NCBI RefSeq assembly: GCF_964355755.1
Contig: NC_092677.1
Location: 69,001-129,000 of the forward strand
DNA length: 60,000 nt
Direction of reading: 5' to 3'
Source of the DNA: Antedon mediterranea
Taxonomy: Eukaryota > Echinodermata > Crinoidea > Comatulida > Antedonidae
Part shown: positions 49,901-58,900 of the stretch, piece by piece
Numbering within the stretch: position 1 is the stretch's first letter
Layout of the letters: each line of letters starts with the position of its first letter
Notes under the pieces: generated by a model
What the model saw: only the letters and a program-made list of their open reading frames with translations
What the model was told of the DNA's origin: nothing
Databases searched by the model: none
Translations under genes and position numbers: made by a program

Positions 49901-52900
49901 AATAATGAATAAGTCCACTACATGGTATGTAACAGGACCCACCATTCCTACAATTAAAATAATGAATAAATCCACTACATGGTATGTAACAGGGCCCACC
50001 ATTCCTACAATTAAAATAATGAATAAGTCCACTACATGGTATGTAACAGGACCCACCATTCCTACAATTAAAATAATGAATAAGTCCACTACATGGTATG
50101 TAACAGGACCCACCATTCCTACAATTAAAATAATGAATAAGTCCACTACATGGTATGTAACAGGACCCACCATTCCTACAATTAAAATAATGAATAAGTC
50201 CACTACATGGTATGTAACAGGACCCACCATTCCTACAATTAAAATAATGAATAAGTCCACTACATGGTATGTAACAGGACCCACCATTCCTACAATTAAA
50301 ATAATGAATAAATCCACTACATGGTATGTAACAGGACCCACCATTCCTACAATTAAAATAATGAATAAGTCCACTACATGGTATGTAACAGGACCCACCA
50401 TTCCTACAATTAAAATAATGAATAAATCCACTACATGGTATGTAACAGGACCCACCATTCCTACAATTAAAATAATGAATAAGTCCACTACATGGTATGT
50501 AACAGGACCCACCATTCCTACAATTAAAATAATGAATAAATCCACTACATGGTATGTAACAGGACCCACCACTCCTACAATTAAAATAATGAATAAGTCC
50601 ACTACATGGTATGTAACAGGACCCACCATTCCTACAATTAAAATAATTAATAAGTCCACTACATGGTATGTAACAGGACCCACCATTCCTACAATTAAAA
50701 TAATGAATAAGTCCACTACATGGTATGTAACAGGACCCATCCATCATTCCTACAATTAAAATAATGAATAAGTCCACTACATGGTATGTAACAGGACCCA
50801 CCATTCCTACAATTAAAATAATGAATAAGTCCACTACATGGTATGTAACAAGACCCACCATTCCTACAATTAAAATAATGAATAAGTCCACTACATGGTA
50901 TGTAACAGGACCCACCATTCCTACAATTAAAATAATGAATAAGTCCACTACATGGTATGTAACAGGACCCACCATTCCTACAATTAAAATAATGAATAAG
51001 TCCACTACATGGTATGTAACAGGACCCACCATTCCTACAATTAAAATAATTAATAAGTCCACTACATGGTATGTAACAGGACCCACCATTCCTACAATTA
51101 AAATAATGAATAAATCCACTACATGGTATGTAACAGGACCCACCATTCCTACAATTAAAATAATGAATAAGTCCACTACATGGTATGTAACAGGATCCAC
51201 CATTCCTACAATTAAAATAATGAATAAATCCACTACATGGTATGTAACAGGACCCACTATTCCTACAATTAAAATAATGAATAAGTCCACTACATGGTAT
51301 GTAACAGGACCCACCATTCCTACAATTAAAATAATGAATAAGTCCACTACATGGTATGTAACAGGACCCACCATTCCTACAATTAAAATAATGAATAAGT
51401 CCACTACATGGTATGTAACAGGACCCACCATTCCTACAATTAAAAATAATGAATAAGTCCACTACATGGTATGTAACAGGACCCACCATTCCTACAATTA
51501 AAATAATGAATAAAACAATTCATTCAAATACATACAACTAAACTAAAATTCATTATCCAAAAACATTGATTTAAACTTAAATACAACTAGAAGTTAAAAC
51601 ATACAGTTATGAACAACTATTTGGTTACAGTTCTATTCTTCTTCCTACCTACTGTATGGCCCTGACTAATACACTGTACAGTAAGTCTCATTACAGTTCT
51701 ATTCTTCTTGCTACCTACTGTATGGCCCTGACTAATACATTGTACAGTAAGTCTCATTACAGTTCTATTCTTCTTCCTACCTACTGTATGGCCCTGACTA
51801 ATACATTGTAGAGTAAGTCTCATTACAGTTCTATTCTTCTTCCTACCTACTGTATGGCCCTGACTAATACATTGTAGAGTAAGTCTCATTACAGTTCTAT
51901 TCTTCTTCCTACCTACTGTATGGCCCTGACTAATACACTGTACAGTAAGTCTCATTACAGTTCTATTCTTCTTCCTACCTACTGTATGGCCCTGACTAAT
52001 ACATTGTACAGTAAGTCTCATTACAGTTCTATTCTTCTTCCTACCTACTGTATGGCCCTGACTAATACATTGTACAGTAAGTCTCATTACAGTTCTATTC
52101 TTCTTTCTACCTACTGTATGGCCCTGACTAATACATTGTACAGTAAGTCTCATTACAGTTCTATTCTTCTTCCTACCTACTGTATGGCCCTGACTAATAC
52201 ATTGTACAGTAAGTCTCATTACAGTTCTATTCTTCTTGCTACCTACTGTATGGCCCTGACTAATACATTGTACAGTAAGTCTCATTACAGTTCTATTCTT
52301 CTTCCTACCTACTGTATGGCCCTGACTAATACATTGTACAGTAAGTCTCATTACAGTTCTATTCTTCTTGCTACCTACTGTATGGCCCTGACTAATACAT
52401 TGTACAGTAAGTCTCATTACAGTTCTATTCTTCTTCCTACCTACTGTATGGCCCTGACTAATACATTGTACAGTAAGTCTCATTACAGTTCTATTCTTCT
52501 TGCTACCTACTGTATGGCCCTGACTAATACATTGTACAGTAAGTCTCATTACAGTTCTATTCTTCTTCCTACCTACTGTATGGCCCTGACTAATACATTG
52601 TACAGTAAGTCTCATTACAGTTCTATTCTTCTTGCTACCTACTGTATGGCCCTGACTAATACATTGTAGAGTAAGTCTCATTACAGTTCTATTCTTCTTC
52701 CTACCTACTGTATAGCCCTGACTAATACATTGTACAGTAAGTCTCATTACAGTTCTATTCTTCTTCCTACCTACTGTATGGCCCTGACTAATACATTGTA
52801 CAGTAAGTCTCATTACAGTTCTATTCTTCTTCCTACCTACTGTATGGCCCTGACTAATACATTGTACAGTAAGTCTCATTACAGTTCTATTCTTCTTCCT

Positions 52901-55900
52901 ACCTACTGTATGGCCCTGACTAATACATTGTAGAGTAAGTCTCATTACAGTTCTATTCTTCTTGCTACCTACTGTATGGCCCTGACTAATACATTGTACA
53001 GTAAGTCTCATTACAGTTCTATTCTTCTTCCTACCTACTGTATGGCCCTGACTAATACATTGTACAGTAAGTCTCATTACAGTTCTATTCTTCTTTCTAC
53101 CTACTGTATGGCCCTGACTAATACATTGTAGAGTAAGTCTCATTACAGTTCTATTCTTCTTCCTACCTACTGTATGGCCCTGACTAATACATTGTAGAGT
53201 AAGTCTCATTAATGTTCTATTCTTCTTGCTACCTACTGTATGGCCCTGACTAATACATTGTACAGTAAGTCTCATTACAGTTCTATTCTTCTTGCTACCT
53301 ACTGTATGGCCCTGACTAATACATTGTAGAGTAAGTCTCATTACAGTTCTATTCTTCTTCCTACCTACTGTATGGCCCTGACTAATACATTGTACAGTAA
53401 GTCTCATTACAGTTCTATTCTTCTTCCTACCTACTGTATGGCCCTGACTAATACATTGTACAGTAAGTCTCATTACAGTTCTATTCTTCTTCCTACCTAC
53501 TGTATGGCCCTGACTAATACATTGTAGAGTAAGTCTCATTACAGTTCTATTCTTCTTCCTACCTACTGTATGGCCCTGACTAATACATTGTACAGTAAGT
53601 CTCATTACAGTTCTATTCTTCTTCCTACCTACTGTATGGCCCTGACTAATACATTGTACAGTAAGTCTCATTACAGTTCTATTCTTCTTGCTACCTACTG
53701 TATGGCCCTGACTAATACATTGTAGAGTAAGTCTCATTACAGTTCTATTCTTCTTCCTACCTACTGTATGGCCCTGACTAATACATTGTAGAGAAGTCTC
53801 ATTACAGTTCTATTCTTCTTCCTACCTACTGTATGGCCCTGACTAATACATTGTAGAGTAAGTCTCATTACAGTTCTATTCTTCTTGCTACCTACTGTAT
53901 GGCCCTGACTAATACATTGTAGAGTAAGTCTCATTACAGTTCTATTCTTCTTCCTACCTACTGTATGGCCCTGACTAATACATTGTACAGTAAGTCTCAT
54001 TACAGTTCTATTCTTCTTCCTACCTACTGTATGGCCCTGACTAATACATTGTAGAGTAAGTCTCATTACAGTTCTATTCTTCTTCCTACCTACTGTATGG
54101 CCCTGACTAATACATTGTACAGTAAGTCTCATTACAGTTCTATTCTTCTTCCTACCTACTGTATGGCCCTGACTAATACATTGTACAGTAAGTCTCATTA
54201 CAGTTCTATTCTTCTTGCTACCTACTGTATGGCCCTGACTAATACACTGTACAGTAAGTCTCATTACAGTTCTATTCTTCTTCCTACCTACTGTATGGCC
54301 CTGACTAATACATTGTACAGTAAGTCTCATTACAGTTCTATTCTTCTTCCTACCTACTGTATGGCCCTGACTAATACATTGTACAGTAAGTCTCATTACA
54401 GTTCTATTCTTCTTCCTACCTACTGTATGGCCCTGACTAATACATTGTACAGTAAGTCTCATTACAGTTCTATTCTTCTTCCTACCTACTGTATGGCCCT
54501 GACTAATACATTGTACAGTAAGTCTCATTACAGTTCTATTCTTCTTCCTACCTACTGTATGGCCCTGACTAATACATTGTACAGTAAGTCTCATTACAGT
54601 TCTATTCTTCTTCCTACCTACTGTATGGCCCTGACTAATACATTGTAGAGTAAGTCTCATTACAGTTCTATTCTTCTTCCTACCTACTGTATGGCCCTGA
54701 CTAATACATTGTACAGTAAGTCTCATTACAGTTCTATTCTTCTTGCTACCTACTGTATGGCCCTGACTAATACATTGTAGAGTAAGTCTCATTACAGTTC
54801 TATTCTTCTTGCTACCTACTGTATGGCCCTGACTAATACATTGTACAGTAAGTCTCATTACAGTTCTATTCTTCTTGCTACCTACTGTATGGCCCTGACT
54901 AATACATTGTAGAGTAAGTCTCATTACAGTTCTATTCTTCTTCCTACCTACTGTATGGCCCTGACTAATACATTGTAGAGTAAGTCTCATTACAGTTCTA
55001 TTCTTCTTCCTACCTACTGTATGGCCCTGACTAATACATTGTACAGTAAGTCTCATTACAGTTCTATTCTTCTTGCTACCTACTGTATGGCCCTGACTAA
55101 TACATTGTACAGTAAGTCTCATTACAGTTCTATTCTTCTTCCTACCTACTGTATGGCCCTGACTAATACATTGTAGAGTAAGTCTCATTACAGTTCTATT
55201 CTTCTTCCTACCTACTGTATGGCCCTGACTAATACATTGTACAGTAAGTCTCATTACAGTTCTATTCTTCTTCCTACCTACTGTATGGCCCTGACTAATA
55301 CATTGTAGAGTAAGTCTCATTACAGTTCTATTCTTCTTGCTACCTACTGTATGGCCCTGACTAATACATTGTACAGTAAGTCTCATTACAGTTCTATTCT
55401 TCTTCCTACCTACTGTATGGCCCTGACTAATACATTGTAGAGTAAGTCTCATTACAGTTCTATTCTTCTTCCTACCTACTGTATGGCCCTGACTAATACA
55501 TTGTACAGTAAGTCTCATTACAGTTCTATTCTTCTTCCTACCTACTGTATGGCCCTGACTAATACATTGTAGAGTAAGTCTCATTACAGTTCTATTCTTC
55601 TTCCTACCTACTGTATGGCCCTGACTAATACATTGTAGAGTAAGTCTCATTACAGTTCTATTCTTCTTCCTACCTACTGTATGGCCCTGACTAATACATT
55701 GTACAGTAAGTCTCATTACAGTTCTATTCTTCTTGCTACCTACTGTATGGCCCTGACTAATACATTGTAGAGTAAGTCTCATTACAGTTCTATTCTTCTT
55801 CCTACCTACTGTATGGCCCTGACTAATACATTGTACAGTAAGTCTCATTACAGTTCTATTCTTCTTCCTACCTACTGTATAGCCCTGACTAATACATTGT

Positions 55901-58900
55901 ACAGTAAGTCTCATTACAGTTCTATTCTTCTTCCTACCTACTGTATGGCCCTGACTAATACATTGTAGAGTAAGTCTCATTACAGTTCTATTCTTCTTCC
56001 TACCTACTGTATGGCCCTGACTAATACATTGTACAGTAAGTCTCATTACAGTTCTATTCTTCTTCCTACCTACTGTATGGCCCTGACTAATACATTGTAC
56101 AGTAAGTCTCATTACAGTTCTATTCTTCTTCCTACCTACTGTATGGCCCTGACTAATACATTGTACAGTAAGTCTCATTACAGTTCTATTCTTCTTCCTA
56201 CCTACTGTATGGCCCTGACTAATACATTGTAGAGTAAGTCTCATTACAGTTCTATTCTTCTTCCTACCTACTGTATGGCCCTGACTAATACATTGTAGAG
56301 TAAGTCTCATTACAGTTCTATTCTTCTTCCTACCTACTGTATGGCCCTGACTAATACATTGTACAGTAAGTCTCATTACAGTTCTATTCTTCTTCCTACC
56401 TACTGTATGGCCCTGACTAATACATTGTAGAGTAAGTCTCATTACAGTTCTATTCTTCTTCCTACCTACTGTATGGCCCTGACTAATACATTGTAGAGTA
56501 AGTCTCATTACAGTTCTATTCTTCTTCCTACCTACTGTATGGCCCTGACTAATACATTGTACAGTAAGTCTCATTACAGTTCTATTCTTCTTGCTACCTA
56601 CTGTATGGCCCTGACTAATACATTGTAGAGTAAGTCTCATTACAGTTCTATTCTTCTTCCTACCTACTGTATGGCCCTGACTAATACATTGTACAGTAAG
56701 TCTCATTACAGTTCTATTCTTCTTGCTACCTACTGTATGGCCCTGACTAATACATTGTAGAGTAAGTCTCATTACAGTTCTATTCTTCTTCCTACCTACT
56801 GTATGGCCCTGACTAATACATTGTACAGTAAGTCTCATTACAGTTCTATTCTTCTTGCTACCTACTGTATGGCCCTGACTAATACATTGTAGAGTAAGTC
56901 TCATTACAGTTCTATTCTTCTTCCTACCTACTGTATGGCCCTGACTAATACATTGTACAGTAAGTCTCATTACAGTTCTATTCTTCTTGCTACCTACTGT
57001 ATGGCCCTGACTAATACATTGTAGAGTAAGTCTCATTACAGTTCTATTCTTCTTCCTACCTACTGTATGGCCCTGACTAATACATTGTAGAGTAAGTCTC
57101 ATTACAGTTCTATTCTTCTTCCTACCTACTGTATGGCCCTGACTAATACATTGTACAGTAAGTCTCATTACAGTTCTATTCTTCTTGCTACCTACTGTAT
57201 GGCCCTGACTAATACATTGTAGAGTAAGTCTCATTACAGTTCTATTCTTCTTCCTACCTACTGTATGGCCCTGACTAATACATTGTACAGTAAGTCTCAT
57301 TACAGTTCTATTCTTCTTGCTACCTACTGTATGGCCCTGACTAATACATTGTAGAGTAAGTCTCATTACAGTTCTATTCTTCTTCCTACCTACTGTATGG
57401 CCCTGACTAATACACTGTACAGTAAGTCTCATTACAGTTCTATTCTTCTTCCTACCTACTGTATGGCCCTGACTAATACATTGTAGAGTAAGTCTCATTA
57501 CAGTTCTATTCTTCTTCCTACCTACTGTATGGCCCTGACTAATACATTGTACAGTAAGTCTCATTACAGTTCTATTCTTCTTGCTACCTACTGTATGGCC
57601 CTGACTAATACATTGTAGAGTAAGTCTCATTACAGTTCTATTCTTCTTGCTACCTACTGTATGGCCCTGACTAATACATTGTACAGTAAGTCTCATTACA
57701 GTTCTATTCTTCTTCCTACCTACTGTATGGCCCTGACTAATACATTGTAGAGTAAGTCTCATTACAGTTCTATTCTTCTTCCTACCTACTGTATGGCCCT
57801 GACTAATACATTGTACAGTAAGTCTCATTACAGTTCTATTCTTCTTCCTACCTACTGTATGGCCCTGACTAATACATTGTACAGTAAGTCTCATTACAGT
57901 TCTATTCTTCTTGCTACCTACTGTATGGCCCTGACTAATACATTGTAGAGTAAGTCTCATTACAGTTCTATTCTTCTTCCTACCTACTGTATGGCCCTGA
58001 CTAATACATTGTAGAGTAAGTCTCATTACAGTTCTATTCTTCTTCCTACCTACTGTATGGCCCTGACTAATACATTGTAGAGTAAGTCTCATTACAGTTC
58101 TATTCTTCTTCCTACCTACTGTATGGCCCTGACTAATACATTGTACAGTAAGTCTCATTACAGTTCTATTCTTCTTCCTACCTACTGTATGGCCCTGACT
58201 AATACATTGTAGAGTAAGTCTCATTACAGTTCTATTCTTCTTCCTACCTACTGTATGGCCCTGACTAATACATTGTAGAGTAAGTCTCATTACAGTTCTA
58301 TTCTTCTTCCTACCTACTGTATGGCCCTGACTAATACATTGTAGAGTAAGTCTCATTACAGTTCTATTCTTCTTCCTACCTACTGTATGGCCCTGACTAA
58401 TACATTGTACAGTAAGTCTCATTACAGTTCTATTCTTCTTCCTACCTACTGTATGGCCCTGACTAATACATTGTAGAGTAAGTCTCATTACAGTTCTATT
58501 CTTCTTCCTACCTACTGTATGGCCCTGACTAATACATTGTAGAGTAAGTCTCATTACAGTTCTATTCTTCTTCCTACCTACTGTATGGCCCTGACTAATA
58601 CATTGTACAGTAAGTCTCATACAACAATACAAAAAAATGATTTTGCTTTCAAAATATATGTTAGCCTTTGATACCTTGGATCACCATAAAGACCACCTGA
58701 ACAGTATTGACAGTTGGTTCCATTTGTTTGGTCTCTACAATAACATCGACCGGAGGAAGAGTTGCAAAACCCTTTAGCTGGGTCACCATGACCGTTACAG
58801 GAGCATTCTTCACAAGTAAAGCCAGCTGTAGTGATCTTTTTGTAGAAACCAGTTAAACAGCTATCACATCTCGTACCGGTTGTGTTGTCTGTTAAGAAAA

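Noticed and set aside
47577-51431. 1,284-codon minus ORF and a 982-codon partner, plus plus-strand ORFs of 348, 569 and 230 codons
   Set aside because: Produced by the 57-bp satellite. Only the last stretch (47607-47838) is a real exon; openness in several frames on both strands shows it is a property of the unit. Whether some copies join the mRNA is treated as a finding, not as a gene.
51625-58620. CRISPR-like regular array
   Set aside because: Units are contiguous without unique spacers, no cas genes, and the setting is an intron of an animal gene.
51617-58632. ORFs of 706 and 1,623 codons with 22-residue repeats
   Set aside because: Translation of the intronic 66-bp satellite; the repeats lie entirely between MEGF8 exons and show no link to exon sequence.
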